Shown here piece after piece: positions 1 to 8,913 of a stretch of 64,000 bases of DNA. Origin of the DNA: JAAZMI01 sp964603615 (lineage in GTDB: Bacteria > Bacillota > Dethiobacteria > DTU022 > UBA8154). The stretch lies in NCBI GenBank assembly GCA_964603615.1, contig CAZRVU010000008.1, positions 1 through 64,000 of the forward strand, in the 5' to 3' direction. How positions within the stretch are numbered: position 1 is the stretch's first letter; every line of letters starts with the position of its first letter. The notes below the pieces were generated by a model that did not search any database, had not been told where the DNA came from, and saw nothing but the letters and a program-made list of their open reading frames with translations. The position numbers were made by a program, and so were the translations under genes.

Positions 1-2
1 GG

Positions 3-332
3 GTGTGGGAAAAATTAATTTCCGAAGTGTGGGAAATTATACTTGCCAAACACATGATAGTTATTGCGCTTCCTTTTATATTTCCTGTTATTAAAGGCCT
101 AGGTTTTGATCCGATATGGTTTGGGGTAGTAATGACTTTAAACATGCAAATAGGCATGATAACTCCACCTGTAGGTATAAACCTTTTTGCATTAAGAGGT
201 GCATTACCGCATGAATTAAAACTTGAGGAAATTATTCAAGGCTCTATCCCTTATGTTTTAGTATTGCTTTTGGCGCTAATCATTATTATATTGTTCCCTC
301 AAATTGCTTTATTTCTTCCCTCAATTAAATAA
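3..332 (+). CDS. TRAP transporter large permease (DctM-type), C-terminal fragment
   Basis: The window opens inside this gene; 109 residues remain and the true start lies upstream. The stretches GFDPIWFG and GMITPPVGINLF are hallmarks of the last part of the DctM large membrane subunit of TRAP transporters, which import carboxylates using an ion gradient. At least two hydrophobic membrane segments are visible: one near residues 17-30, and a strong one at 82-105 (VLVLLLALIIIILF) followed by the C-terminus. No DctP or DctQ partner is in the window, so the substrate cannot be inferred. The family call is firm; the gene is truncated by the window edge, not broken. Confidence 0.9.
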   Translation: MWEKLISEVWEIILAKHMIVIALPFIFPVIKGLGFDPIWFGVVMTLNMQIGMITPPVGINLFALRGALPHELKLEEIIQGSIPYVLVLLLALIIIILFPQIALFLPSIK

Positions 333-546
333 GAATAAATAGAATTATTTAGTTGCTTGGCAACTGATCCTGATAGTAAACTGCGGGTTTATTTGATTCC
401 ACATTAGGAAAATGATTATTCTGGTTATCTACTTTGAATCCGATGCGAACAAACGCAATAGGTTGCAATATATTTACCCTTATTCTGCTGTGCTGGTAGT
501 GGATTAGAATTATATTTGAAATATTAATGATGTGGGGGGTAATTTT

Positions 547-2634
547 ATGTCAGTAACACCTAAAACAGCATCTGAAACCAAAGTATATAAAACTGTTTGC
601 ATGTTATGCTTTATGGTCTGTGGGATAAATGCTCATGTCCGTGATGGCAAACTCATAAAAGTGGAGGGTATGCCGGAACACCCGTTAAGCGGGGGAGTAC
701 TTTGCCCGCGGGGCAAACACCTCGTAGAATACGTCTATTCCCCCGAGCGTTTGCGTTACCCGCTAAAAAAAGACAACGGTGGCTGGAAAAGAATCTCTTG
801 GGATGAAGCCTTGGATACAATAGCCGCTAAACTGCAAAAGATTAAAGATGAATATGGAGCACATGCCTTAGCTCTTTCCATTGGCTCTATTGGCGCCGAA
901 AATATTGAAATATCTGGCTTTGCACAACGTTTCCGCGGCATTTACGGGACACCAAACTTTTTCTCAGTAGAGGGGCACTGTTTACGTTCGCGCATCATGG
1001 CCCGTCTCCTTACCTTTGGGACATACCCCCTGGAAGACATAGAAAAATCGGAATGCATCGTGCTTTGGGGGAACAACCCTGATGAATCTGCGCCGCCGCT
1101 GGGCGCGAAAATTCACCAAGCCGTGGACAGGGGAACCAAACTAATTGTAGTTGATCCCAAAAAAATTCCCCTTGCTCAAAAAGGCATGCATGTGAACATA
1201 AGACCAGGGACAGACTGTGCTTTAGCCCTGGCAATGCTCAACGTAATCATCGCCGAAAAACTCTACGACCGGGAATTTGTAGATAAATACACCCTTGGCT
1301 TTGAGCAGTTGGCCGCACATGTACAAAACTATCCCCCGGAAAAAGTCGAAAAAATAACCCGTGTACCGGCCCAAACAATAAAAGAAATTGCCCGGATCTA
1401 TGCCCGGGCCGGATCCGCCGCCATTATGCAGGGCATCACCACATTGGACCAGCACATCAACGGACTACAAAACAACCGTGCCCTGGCTATTCTACAATCG
1501 ATCACTGCTAATTACAACAAACCCGGTGGTTGGGCTACCAACCCCTTTATGCGCCTCTCCGATCTTAGAGTGACGGTAGAAGAAGAACCTATCGGGGCAG
1601 AAAGATTTCCGATTTTCCGTAGGTTTTGGGGTAGGACATCCCCCTATGGCCAACAAATGGTCCTGCAAGATGCCATCCTCTCCGAAAAGCCCTATCCGAT
1701 CAAAGCCTTTATGGTAAGCGGTGGCAACCCGGTTTTAGCCTGGCCGGACACACAAAAAACGAAAAAAGCCTTTCAAAAATTGGACTTGCTGGTTGTTATG
1801 GACCTCTTTATGACAGAAACTGCCCAATTGGCTGACATCGTCCTTCCTTGTTCCTCATCACTGGAAAGGCAAGGCCTGGCTTACAACTATGGCCTTACTG
1901 CAGGTATCCCCTATGTAATGCTCAGCAGGAAACTAATTGAGCCGATTGGTGAAAGCTGGCCGGACTGGAAGTTTTATTCTGAGCTGGGGAGAAGGATGGG
2001 TTACGGAGAATATTTCCCCTGGAATTCCGATGAAGAGGTCAACGCCAACTGGTTAAAGCCCAGTGGCATCACCTTGGAACAACTGGCAGAAAACCCCGCG
2101 GGGCTCTGGTTTGGCCAAAGATGCTATGACGTTACCGCAGAGAGACAAATCAACACTCCCTCGGGGAAAATTGAACTTTATTCTGAAACCCTGGCGGAAG
2201 CTGGCTACGATCCTTTGCCTGTATTTAAAGAACCCAGCCAAAGCGCGGTTTCTAACCCGGAATTGGCTGCAGAATATCCTTTGATCATAAGCCTTGGCTC
2301 CAGGGTCGTGGAATATACCAATTTTCAGATGAGAAACATACCCGGGCTACGGCAGCTTGCCCCCTGGCCGGTAGTAGAAATCCATCCGCATACAGCGAAA
2401 GAGTACGGAGTGCAAGAAAATGAAACAGTGCTTTTAGAGACCAAAAGCGGATCAATGGAAGTGAAAGTAAAATTGGCCGAAGCAATAGCGCCGCAGGTAG
2501 TAGATTTACAATATGGCTGGGGAGGCAGCGCCTCCGGCAACCTCCTGGCAGAGCTTGAACCGCTCGATCCGATTACAGGATATCCAGAGCTCAAGGCGCT
2601 GGCGTGCAGGATAAGAAAGATTGCTACAAAATGA
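547..2634 (+). CDS. Molybdopterin oxidoreductase (DMSO reductase superfamily) with N-terminal 4Fe-4S motif
   Basis: A 695-residue catalytic subunit of the molybdopterin-bis(MGD) family. Cys18, Cys21, Cys25 and Cys53 (C-x2-C-x3-C-x27-C) form the N-terminal 4Fe-4S site. Cys145 in EGHC sits where the molybdenum or tungsten ligand is expected. Later blocks (WGNNPDESAP, VSGGNPVLAWPD, LADIVLPCSSSLER) and the C-terminal MopB-binding domain (TPSGKIELYSE) follow the usual order. ATG at 547 is preferred over the in-frame GTG at 532 because GGGGGGT ends six bases before it. No Tat signal is seen, so it is probably cytoplasmic. No FeS, membrane-anchor or chaperone partner is adjacent, so the substrate (formate, thiosulfate, polysulfide, acetylene and others) stays open. 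Confidence 0.9.
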   Translation: MSVTPKTASETKVYKTVCMLCFMVCGINAHVRDGKLIKVEGMPEHPLSGGVLCPRGKHLVEYVYSPERLRYPLKKDNGGWKRISWDEALDTIAAKLQKIKDEYGAHALALSIGSIGAENIEISGFAQRFRGIYGTPNFFSVEGHCLRSRIMARLLTFGTYPLEDIEKSECIVLWGNNPDESAPPLGAKIHQAVDRGTKLIVVDPKKIPLAQKGMHVNIRPGTDCALALAMLNVIIAEKLYDREFVDKYTLGFEQLAAHVQNYPPEKVEKITRVPAQTIKEIARIYARAGSAAIMQGITTLDQHINGLQNNRALAILQSITANYNKPGGWATNPFMRLSDLRVTVEEEPIGAERFPIFRRFWGRTSPYGQQMVLQDAILSEKPYPIKAFMVSGGNPVLAWPDTQKTKKAFQKLDLLVVMDLFMTETAQLADIVLPCSSSLERQGLAYNYGLTAGIPYVMLSRKLIEPIGESWPDWKFYSELGRRMGYGEYFPWNSDEEVNANWLKPSGITLEQLAENPAGLWFGQRCYDVTAERQINTPSGKIELYSETLAEAGYDPLPVFKEPSQSAVSNPELAAEYPLIISLGSRVVEYTNFQMRNIPGLRQLAPWPVVEIHPHTAKEYGVQENETVLLETKSGSMEVKVKLAEAIAPQVVDLQYGWGGSASGNLLAELEPLDPITGYPELKALACRIRKIATK

Positions 2635-2744
2635 TAGGTGAGTAACATTCCATCCAGATCATTGGCGGGTGGCTTCCAGTGCAGATCTAAAAGTGGGCTT
2701 TCCCTTTTATCGCAAGATAAATCTTAATATCATTGCGTTGAAGC

Positions 2745-2773
2745 TTGCTTTCAGAATGAAAGGTCGTTATAAT
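2745..2773 (+). promoter_or_regulatory. Probable sigma-A promoter of the first cold-shock gene
   Basis: TTGCTT (2745-2750) and TATAAT (2768-2773) are separated by 17 bases. Transcription starting near 2780 would give a leader of about 138 nucleotides before the cold-shock gene at 2918, consistent with the long leaders known for cspA-type mRNAs. Confidence 0.6.
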
Positions 2774-2850
2774 ATGTTTAGTCATCACCTTAGTAAAAAG
2801 CGTTAAAAAGTTCAAACACAAACCTTTTTTTGGCCTTCTGCTTTTGCTTG

Positions 2851-2890
2851 GATTGGTCAAAGGTTGTTGGTTTAAACTTTTTGACCAATC
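2851..2890 (+). repeat. Inverted repeat in the cold-shock gene leader
   Basis: GATTGGTCAAA (2851-2861) is perfectly repeated in reverse at 2880-2890, with an 18-base loop. The structure ends nine bases before the AAGGAGG ribosome site of the cold-shock gene and has no T run, so it looks like a leader hairpin and not a terminator. Confidence 0.6.
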
Positions 2891-2917
2891 TTAAAGTAAA
2901 AGGAGGTTCTTTTAGAA

Positions 2918-3115
2918 ATGCAAGGTAAAGTCAAGTGGTTCAATGCCGAAAAAGGTTATGGCTTTATTGAATCAGATGAAGGCGGGGATGTATTCGTTCA
3001 TTTTTCCGCGATCCAGGGTGAAGGTTTCAAAACTCTGGAAGAAGGCGAGGAAGTTACTTTTGATGTAGTCCAAAGCGATCGTGGTTTGCAAGCCGAAAAT
3101 GTAATCCGCCAATAG
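2918..3115 (+). CDS. Cold-shock protein (CspA family)
   Basis: A 65-residue single cold-shock domain, the normal family length. RNP-like motifs KGYGFIE and VFVHFSAI are intact. Such proteins bind single-stranded RNA or DNA and melt mRNA structure. The ATG is preceded by AAAGGAGG at good spacing. A long structured leader lies upstream, and a convergent HD-domain gene lies downstream. A paralogue at 7065 matches at about 50 of 65 positions. Confidence 0.95.
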   Translation: MQGKVKWFNAEKGYGFIESDEGGDVFVHFSAIQGEGFKTLEEGEEVTFDVVQSDRGLQAENVIRQ

Positions 3116-3177
3116 TAAATAAAGAATAGGGGATTGTTGGAATTTAAGTAGAATCTAGAAGGAATCTAGAAAAAATG

Positions 3178-3211
3178 AAAAGGCTTTTCCCGTTTAAAGG
3201 GAAAAGCCTTT
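3178..3211. terminator. Hairpin between convergent csp and HD genes, probable terminator
   Basis: A 13-bp perfect stem (AAAGGCTTTTCCC at 3178-3190 with its complement at 3199-3211) encloses a short loop. On the minus strand it is followed by CATTTTTTC, which suits termination of the HD gene. The + strand side lacks a T run. The last sense codons and the stop codon of the HD gene lie inside the hairpin. Confidence 0.65.
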
Positions 3212-3772
3212 GACCTTACCTACTTTTTCTAGTTCTTTGCGTGCCAAATCTTTGGCCAGATCTGTAAAAAACCAATCATGCAAAAAGTCTTGTAACATTC
3301 TCCAATATTCCTCGGCTTCGATTTTAAAGCGCTGGTAGTCGATAGTGTAACCTTCCATCGTGAAGCGCCAAAGTTTATCTGCGTCTTTAACTAGTTTTTC
3401 TTCCAGGGTTAGGGGATTTTCCCCTGAATCGTGGCTTTCAATAATGCGGCATATTTCCCGGCAATCATCCCGGGACAGGGGGACATTTTCTAAAATTTTG
3501 CTGGCAATTTTTGCTCCTTCCACTTCATGGATGCGTCTTAGCTCTTCGTCGAATTCTTTGGGGCCAAAAGCCTGCGCATGTTTCTTGATGGGCACGGCAC
3601 TCCAGCCCACATCATGCAGGATAATGGCAGGCAAGATGATCTCGGGCCTACCGCCCAGTTTTTCTAGCAAGCGCCGGGCAAAATTATAAGAGATCCTTGT
3701 ATGAATATCATTGTGCCTGACGTTTAGGTAGGGTTTTGCTAAAAAAAACAATTTGTTACATGTTTCCTGCAA
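3194..3772 (-). CDS. HD-domain metal-dependent phosphohydrolase
   Basis: A 192-residue HD-superfamily protein. The metal-binding pattern is complete: His24, His53-Asp54 (ILHDVGW), His82 (IHEVEGA), His114-Asp115 (IESHDSG) and Asp130 (VKDADKL). The arrangement resembles bacterial HD nucleotidases and dinucleotide hydrolases; the substrate is not predictable. A clear paralogue with identical motif numbering lies at 8914-9486. The gene converges on the cold-shock gene, and its stop falls in the loop of the shared hairpin. A purine-rich GGAGG precedes the ATG. Confidence 0.85.
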   Translation of the reverse strand: MQETCNKLFFLAKPYLNVRHNDIHTRISYNFARRLLEKLGGRPEIILPAIILHDVGWSAVPIKKHAQAFGPKEFDEELRRIHEVEGAKIASKILENVPLSRDDCREICRIIESHDSGENPLTLEEKLVKDADKLWRFTMEGYTIDYQRFKIEAEEYWRMLQDFLHDWFFTDLAKDLARKELEKVGKVKGFSL

Positions 3773-3863
3773 CGAACTACCACCTCCTTTTGCTACTACC
3801 GGGACAGGAAATACCGGTTAGGTTGGACAGCATATATTTGATTCCCCTGCCTTAAAATCTATT

Positions 3864-5240
3864 TTAGATGACCAGATCCTCATTAAGATGGTTGCAGTTG
3901 GTGGCTATGGCATTCATAGCGGCTGCATTTACGGGATAAGCGATAGGCGATGGTGAGACTAAAGGATGCGTTGCGTTTTGGAAAGTGTTGAGCTCGGTGG
4001 CCGTAGTATCTTTTTGGATAGCCAGACTTAAAATATTTATGATCTCTGCAACAGTATTCCCGCCGGAGATCTGTGCCCCAAGGATAATACCGGAACATCT
4101 AGAAAAGATCAGTTTGATGTCTACCGCTTGTGCATCGGGTAAGGTGCCGGGGTGACGATCCATGGTCCTAAATTCGCCGATCATGAGCGTGAAACCTTCC
4201 TGTTTGGCTCTGGCTTCAGTCAAGCCGGCTGCTGCAAATGTTTTCCCAAATATTTTTGTGGAGAAAGTGCTCAGTGTCCCCTTGTTAGCACGGATTAACC
4301 TTAGTTGAAAGGCATTGCTGCCTGCTATTTTGGCTTCCATCGCTGCGGTGGAGGCTAGGAGCAGCGGCACACCTTTCCCCGTAAAGAAGCAATTTTTTTC
4401 CGCACAGTCACCCACTGCAAAAATATCAGGATCGTTGGTTCTCATATATTGGTCGACGATGATTGCGCCTTTGTCGTTTACTGCAAGGCCGCATTCTTTT
4501 CCCAATGTGGCGTTAGGTTTCATCCCCAACCCCAGGATGACCAAATCCGCCGGGATCGATTGGCCGCCCTCTAGCTCAATGGATTCCACAGCTTTTTCAC
4601 CCAGTATTCTATTTACCTTGGTGCTGGTCATCACCTTAATGCCATTATCGCGCAAAAGAGACTCAATATCATCGGTATACTTTTTATCGAAGGCCTGCCA
4701 TAAACAAGAATCTGCCATTTCAATCAACGTTACGTTTTTGCCCAGCAACCTTATTTGTTCGGCAAATTCAACTCCGATGAATCCGCCACCAATTACAGCA
4801 ACATCGCGGGCTGTTTCTAATTTCTCAAAGATTTTAGCCAAATAGTTTTCGTCTTTCATAACAGGAAAGACGTTATCCAGATCGTAGCCAGGAATAAATG
4901 TGGGTATAATAGGTAAAGATCCAGTGGCAACGACCAATTTTTTGTAAGCGATAACACCATTTTCCTTAGTTGTTACTGTTTTTTGCTTCCTGTCTATGGT
5001 GAGTGCACTGTCGATGATTAAGTTGATGTTTGCATCAATCAGCATGGAATCCGGAATAATGTTCTTTTTCAAATCACGCAGGGTTCCGAAGATATAAGGT
5101 ATACCACAGGGAACCATAACGGTTTGGGTTTCACGGATCAAAGTAATGTTAACGTTTTCTCCATAGGCTTTTCGTGCCATTGTTGCTGTTAAAATTCCAC
5201 CCGCACTGCCTCCAATTACCAGCAGATCTGTTTTTTTCAT
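3864..5240 (-). CDS. FAD-dependent pyridine nucleotide-disulfide oxidoreductase (NADH oxidase / CoA-disulfide reductase-like)
   Basis: A 458-residue flavoprotein. The FAD-binding Rossmann motif is GGSAGG (residues 10-15), the NAD(P)-binding motif is VIGGGFIGVEFAEQI (about 150-165), and IFAVGDCAE marks the second FAD-contact block, followed by the dimerisation domain. Cys45 in VPCGIPY matches the single redox cysteine of CoA-disulfide reductases and peroxide- or water-forming NADH oxidases. The start is set at 5240 because GGAGG lies just before it; an ATG six codons upstream would include this ribosome site. Likely roles are thiol or oxygen detoxification; the exact substrate is not shown by the sequence. 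Confidence 0.85.
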   Translation of the reverse strand: MKKTDLLVIGGSAGGILTATMARKAYGENVNITLIRETQTVMVPCGIPYIFGTLRDLKKNIIPDSMLIDANINLIIDSALTIDRKQKTVTTKENGVIAYKKLVVATGSLPIIPTFIPGYDLDNVFPVMKDENYLAKIFEKLETARDVAVIGGGFIGVEFAEQIRLLGKNVTLIEMADSCLWQAFDKKYTDDIESLLRDNGIKVMTSTKVNRILGEKAVESIELEGGQSIPADLVILGLGMKPNATLGKECGLAVNDKGAIIVDQYMRTNDPDIFAVGDCAEKNCFFTGKGVPLLLASTAAMEAKIAGSNAFQLRLIRANKGTLSTFSTKIFGKTFAAAGLTEARAKQEGFTLMIGEFRTMDRHPGTLPDAQAVDIKLIFSRCSGIILGAQISGGNTVAEIINILSLAIQKDTTATELNTFQNATHPLVSPSPIAYPVNAAAMNAIATNCNHLNEDLVI

Positions 5241-5439
5241 TTTTTTTCCTCCTTTCAAACAATGTCCTGCAAATTAAAATGTTGCTTATTATTGTATCAT
5301 ATTTCAGTCTTCTATACAGCAAACAAATTTTTCATAGGGTTTACTTGGGGGTTTATTTGGTTTTATCCGGGTTTATTTTTTCCAATAAGATTGGGGCCAT
5401 TCCGGTGCGGTTGCAGGCTTTCCGTAGGCCACGCCCCGG

Positions 5440-6669
5440 TTATCTTATTTCTATGTAATAAGCAGCCAGGCCTACGACTAAAGCTACAAAAGTATTGATA
5501 ACGGTGGCCCAAAAGGCAGATTTTCGATCCATAGCGATCAACGGAAAAAGAGCATCTCCATCCTGGGAAACGGCATTTGCCAATAATGCTGCAAAAGGAA
5601 AGATTCCCTTGAGGTATAAGGAAACGAACAATACTTGCGGCCCGCAACCCGGGATGATTCCAATCAAGGACCCGAGGAGGACGGCTGTTAAACCCGTTGA
5701 GATCATCACTGCTGTTACTACTTGCTCACCGCCGGCAAAATATACCCCAAATTCATAGACCAGATAAGCTGCGAAAACCCAGGCACCGACAAAAGCTGTC
5801 TCCTCAGCATTATGGATGAATGCTTCTTTTAGGGAAAAATGCTTGTGTTCTATATCTTCATGGGTCTGGGCTTGGATAAACTTTTTGGAACAAATAATAT
5901 AAAGCATCGTCGTGAGGATGCCCACACTTCCAACTATAATACCGGCATTGGGCAGGCCGGGGAGCTGGTTAATATCTATATTCATAATATCCATAACGCC
6001 AAAAATAAAGCCTACGGCAAGCACGGCCCAAAATATAATATAACAGCTATGGGTAATCCTATAGCCCAGACTGCTCGGATGCAAAGGAGTCGTATGGTGA
6101 AGAAGCATGTCTACTTCATCACCTTCTTCATGTCCGATATGTTTTAAGTTGCAGGAACGGCAAATGTTGGGATGTTCTTGGTAGATTACATCTAACATTG
6201 CCTCAGCTTCCCTGTGCTCTTTTTCTAAATTTATTATTTCTTTTTTTACCGCTTTCTTTTTTATCCATTCGCCAATCTTGTAATAGTCAACAATATAGCC
6301 TGTGGCGGCGCCCACAACAAAACAGATGGGAGTGATGATTGCAAAATCCCGGGGAGATTGTGTTAACAAGACAAAGGCAGAATCTCCTGCAGTGGCCACA
6401 AGGGTAGCTACAACTGTACCGAAGGTAACAGTATCTTTGACATAAAGGGGCATGACGAGAATCGATCCTCCACAACCTGGAATAATGCCCAGTAACGAAC
6501 CGATTAGCGGTTGATATTTTTTTGATTTAGCAATAGTCTTTACAAATGTTTCCTGCCGCTTATAATCTATAAAACTAAAGAGCAGGAGAACTGCCCCTAC
6601 AAAAACGGTAACCTCGATAAAAGCCCCTTCTGCACTCGTTAATAGAATTGTCCATATTTCCCCATTCAC
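5440..6669 (-). CDS. Putative 10-TM heavy-metal exporter (ArsP_2-like)
   Basis: A 409-residue membrane protein with about ten hydrophobic segments split by a hydrophilic central loop (about residues 145-205). That loop contains Cys-Arg-Ser-Cys and several His residues. The two halves each carry an IPGCG motif (IPGCGGSILVMPLY and IPGCGPQVLFVSLYLKG), showing an internal duplication typical of this exporter family. The start is GTG with GGGGTG upstream. The gene is divergent from the second cold-shock gene. The transported ion is unknown; the cysteine pair and the family suggest a soft metal or metalloid. Confidence 0.75.
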   Translation of the reverse strand: MNGEIWTILLTSAEGAFIEVTVFVGAVLLLFSFIDYKRQETFVKTIAKSKKYQPLIGSLLGIIPGCGGSILVMPLYVKDTVTFGTVVATLVATAGDSAFVLLTQSPRDFAIITPICFVVGAATGYIVDYYKIGEWIKKKAVKKEIINLEKEHREAEAMLDVIYQEHPNICRSCNLKHIGHEEGDEVDMLLHHTTPLHPSSLGYRITHSCYIIFWAVLAVGFIFGVMDIMNIDINQLPGLPNAGIIVGSVGILTTMLYIICSKKFIQAQTHEDIEHKHFSLKEAFIHNAEETAFVGAWVFAAYLVYEFGVYFAGGEQVVTAVMISTGLTAVLLGSLIGIIPGCGPQVLFVSLYLKGIFPFAALLANAVSQDGDALFPLIAMDRKSAFWATVINTFVALVVGLAAYYIEIR

Positions 6670-6911
6670 TTTTTCACCCCTAGGTGTGCGATTGATGTTT
6701 TTACGTATCTATTTTACGCTACATTATACATTATAATTGATTTTGCCTGTATTTTGTGGGCTATGCGCAAATAATTCCCTGGCGAAACCAGGGCACCCGG
6801 CAAGGGGAAAAAGGTGCTTCGACCCAGAAAGGGTAAAACGTTAATAATGCCAGCGGGACGGAGGTCTTTAGTGGCTTGGACGGAGGCCTTTAGTGGTTTT
6901 TCCGCCGGGTC
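6670..6911 (+). other. Structured non-coding region with hairpins and a 19-base near-tandem duplication
   Basis: No gene fits here. Visible structure: hairpin CCCTGG-CGAAA-CCAGGG (6777-6793), a smaller ACCC/GGGT hairpin (about 6832-6844), then two copies of a 19-base unit beginning GGACGGAGG at 6857-6875 and 6878-6896 with one difference. It is followed by a likely promoter. I do not recognise a known riboswitch class. Confidence 0.4.
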
Positions 6912-6940
6912 TTGTAATTAGTTTGTATTAATGGTAGTAT
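6912..6940 (+). promoter_or_regulatory. Possible promoter of the second cold-shock gene
   Basis: TTGTAA (6912-6917) and TAGTAT (6935-6940) are 17 bases apart, about 120 bases before the TTG start at 7065. The match to the vegetative consensus is moderate. Confidence 0.4.
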
Positions 6941-7064
6941 TAGTCGTAGTGTAAAAAGATGAGAACAACTTAAACGATCTTTAGGCCTCTGGTTGACAGT
7001 AAGCATAAAGGATGTTTGATGTTATTCCACTTTTTGATCCACAAATTATAAGGAGGCCTATAAA

Positions 7065-7262
7065 TTGGAAGGAAAAGTAAAATGGTTTAATGCAGAAAAA
7101 GGGTTTGGTTTTATTGAAATTGACGGGGGCGACGATGTTTTTGTCCATTTCTCTGCTATCCAGGAAGAAGGGTTTAAAACCTTGGAGGAAGGGCAAGGTG
7201 TGAAATTTGATGTAGTTGAAGGTAACCGCGGTCTCCAAGCGGCCAATGTTGTTCGCCTTTAA
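7065..7262 (+). CDS. Cold-shock protein (CspA family), second copy
   Basis: A 65-residue cold-shock domain with KGFGFIE and VFVHFSAI. It starts with TTG, supported by AAGGAGG at the correct distance. It is a close paralogue of the protein at 2918 (15 differences). It lies 130 bases upstream of a DEAD-box RNA helicase on the same strand, a sensible pairing because both remodel structured RNA in the cold. A hairpin at 7291 may separate the two transcripts or attenuate read-through. Confidence 0.95.
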   Translation: MEGKVKWFNAEKGFGFIEIDGGDDVFVHFSAIQEEGFKTLEEGQGVKFDVVEGNRGLQAANVVRL

Positions 7263-7290
7263 CAGCAAACTAAACCATTTGATATGGGAA

Positions 7291-7320
7291 AGGGCATTTC
7301 CGGTTTCGCGGAAATGCCCT
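7291..7320 (+). terminator. Probable terminator or attenuator between csp and helicase
   Basis: A 12-bp perfect stem (AGGGCATTTCCG at 7291-7302, complement at 7309-7320, loop GTTTCG) is followed by the weakly T-rich GTTGTTGTAT. Termination may be partial, allowing some helicase expression from the cold-shock promoter. Confidence 0.55.
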
Positions 7321-7392
7321 GTTGTTGTATATTACAAAAATACAATGGCATTGGAAATCATATAAGTATAAACAGAAAGGGAATTTTGCGTA

Positions 7393-8832
7393 ATGATAAC
7401 TTTTTATGAACTGGGTTTGTGCCAATCAGTAATTCAGGCAACCCAGAATATGGGTTTCGGGGAAACCACCCCCATTCAAGAGGTAGCTATTCCTGCAGCC
7501 ATGACAGGCAAAGATATTATTGGGCACGCTCAAACTGGAACCGGCAAAACAGCGGCCTTTGGGATTCCTTTAGTAGAAAAAATGGATAGCAAACCAGATA
7601 ACGTTGGTGGACTTGTTCTCGCTCCCACAAGGGAATTAGCTGTTCAGGTAGCAGAAGAAATAAATAAAATAGGTCAATTTAAAGGTGTACGTGCTTTGCC
7701 CATTTACGGGGGTCAAGATATAAACCGGCAAATTAGGGCTCTTAAAAAAAGGCCGCAAATTATTGTGGGGACACCGGGACGCTTAATGGATCATATGAGG
7801 AGAAAGACGATCCGGTTCCACCAAGTAGAAATGGTTGTTCTGGACGAAGCCGATGAAATGCTAAACATGGGGTTCATTAAGGATATAGAGATCATCCTTG
7901 GGGAAATTCCCGAAGAGCGGCAAACTTTACTTTTTTCGGCTACAATGCCCCAACTTATTCAGTCTTTGGCCCGGCGGTTTATGAAAAATCCGGATTATAT
8001 CGGTATAAAAACAAAAGAAGTAACTGTTGCCAGTACTGAACAATATTATATTGAAGTCCAAGAAAAACAAAAATTTGACGTGCTTTGCCGGTTGATTGAT
8101 GTTCAATCACCGGAACGGGTTATTGTTTTTGGCAGAACAAAGAGGCGGGTGGATGAACTTTTCGAAGGCCTAAATAAGCGTGGCTATTCTGCAGAAGGTA
8201 TACATGGCGATCTTAACCAGTCCAGGCGTGACAGTGTACTGAGTCATTTTAAAGAAGGTATTACCAGGATATTGGTAGCTACAGATGTTGCCGCCCGGGG
8301 TTTAGATATTAGTGGCGTAACACATATTTATAATTTTGATATTCCTCAGGATCCTGAGGGTTATATCCACCGGATAGGACGTACAAGCCGGTTAGGTAGG
8401 TTTGGCCTGGCAGTCACTTTGGTAACACCCCGTGAATTGAACTACCTGAGAACAATTGAAAGAATGATTAAAAGAAAAATAATGCGTAAACCCATACCGA
8501 CAATAACTGAAGTCAGGGATGGCCTGCAACGCTTGGCAATCGATAAATTAATGCAAGTTATCAAAGAAAAAGATACCTCTCAATACAAAGAACTGGCTGA
8601 AGGTTTGCTAAAGGAAGTTAACCCTGTTTCTCTCTTAGCGGCAGCTTTAAAAATGATAACAAAAGAATCTGATGCAACCCCGGTACAGATAACCATGGAA
8701 TCACCTGTGAGAACAATAAAGTCAAAGCAGGATAGGCCCAAATATCCAGGAGATGGATGGAAAAAACATAAAAATCGCAAACACAGCCGGACCTACAGCA
8801 AAAAGGAAAAGCAATTTAGAAAATATTGCTAA
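7393..8832 (+). CDS. DEAD-box ATP-dependent RNA helicase (CshA/DeaD type)
   Basis: A 479-residue RNA helicase. It has Walker A AQTGTGKT (residues 46-53), PTRELA, DEAD (151-154), SAT, and the C-terminal HRIGRTSRLGR block. A basic tail (KKHKNRKHSR) probably adds RNA affinity. Such helicases unwind short RNA duplexes in mRNA decay or ribosome assembly, often at low temperature. AAAGGGA precedes the ATG. The upstream cold-shock gene suggests shared cold control. Confidence 0.93.
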   Translation: MITFYELGLCQSVIQATQNMGFGETTPIQEVAIPAAMTGKDIIGHAQTGTGKTAAFGIPLVEKMDSKPDNVGGLVLAPTRELAVQVAEEINKIGQFKGVRALPIYGGQDINRQIRALKKRPQIIVGTPGRLMDHMRRKTIRFHQVEMVVLDEADEMLNMGFIKDIEIILGEIPEERQTLLFSATMPQLIQSLARRFMKNPDYIGIKTKEVTVASTEQYYIEVQEKQKFDVLCRLIDVQSPERVIVFGRTKRRVDELFEGLNKRGYSAEGIHGDLNQSRRDSVLSHFKEGITRILVATDVAARGLDISGVTHIYNFDIPQDPEGYIHRIGRTSRLGRFGLAVTLVTPRELNYLRTIERMIKRKIMRKPIPTITEVRDGLQRLAIDKLMQVIKEKDTSQYKELAEGLLKEVNPVSLLAAALKMITKESDATPVQITMESPVRTIKSKQDRPKYPGDGWKKHKNRKHSRTYSKKEKQFRKYC

Positions 8833-8913
8833 TGACAAAGGCCTGGGGGGCTCGTTATCTTTTTATCCTTGGATATTGCCTTTGCTGTTGCACTTTAGGG
8901 CCTGTTTTTTTCT

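Noticed and set aside
4315..4845. 176-codon open frame antisense to the flavin oxidoreductase
   Set aside because: It is a mirror of a well-supported gene, with no domain and no ribosome site.
6777..6870. TPP-type riboswitch suggested by AATAATGCCAGCGGGACGG
   Set aside because: The CTGAGA element and the rest of the TPP core are absent, and the downstream gene is a cold-shock protein.
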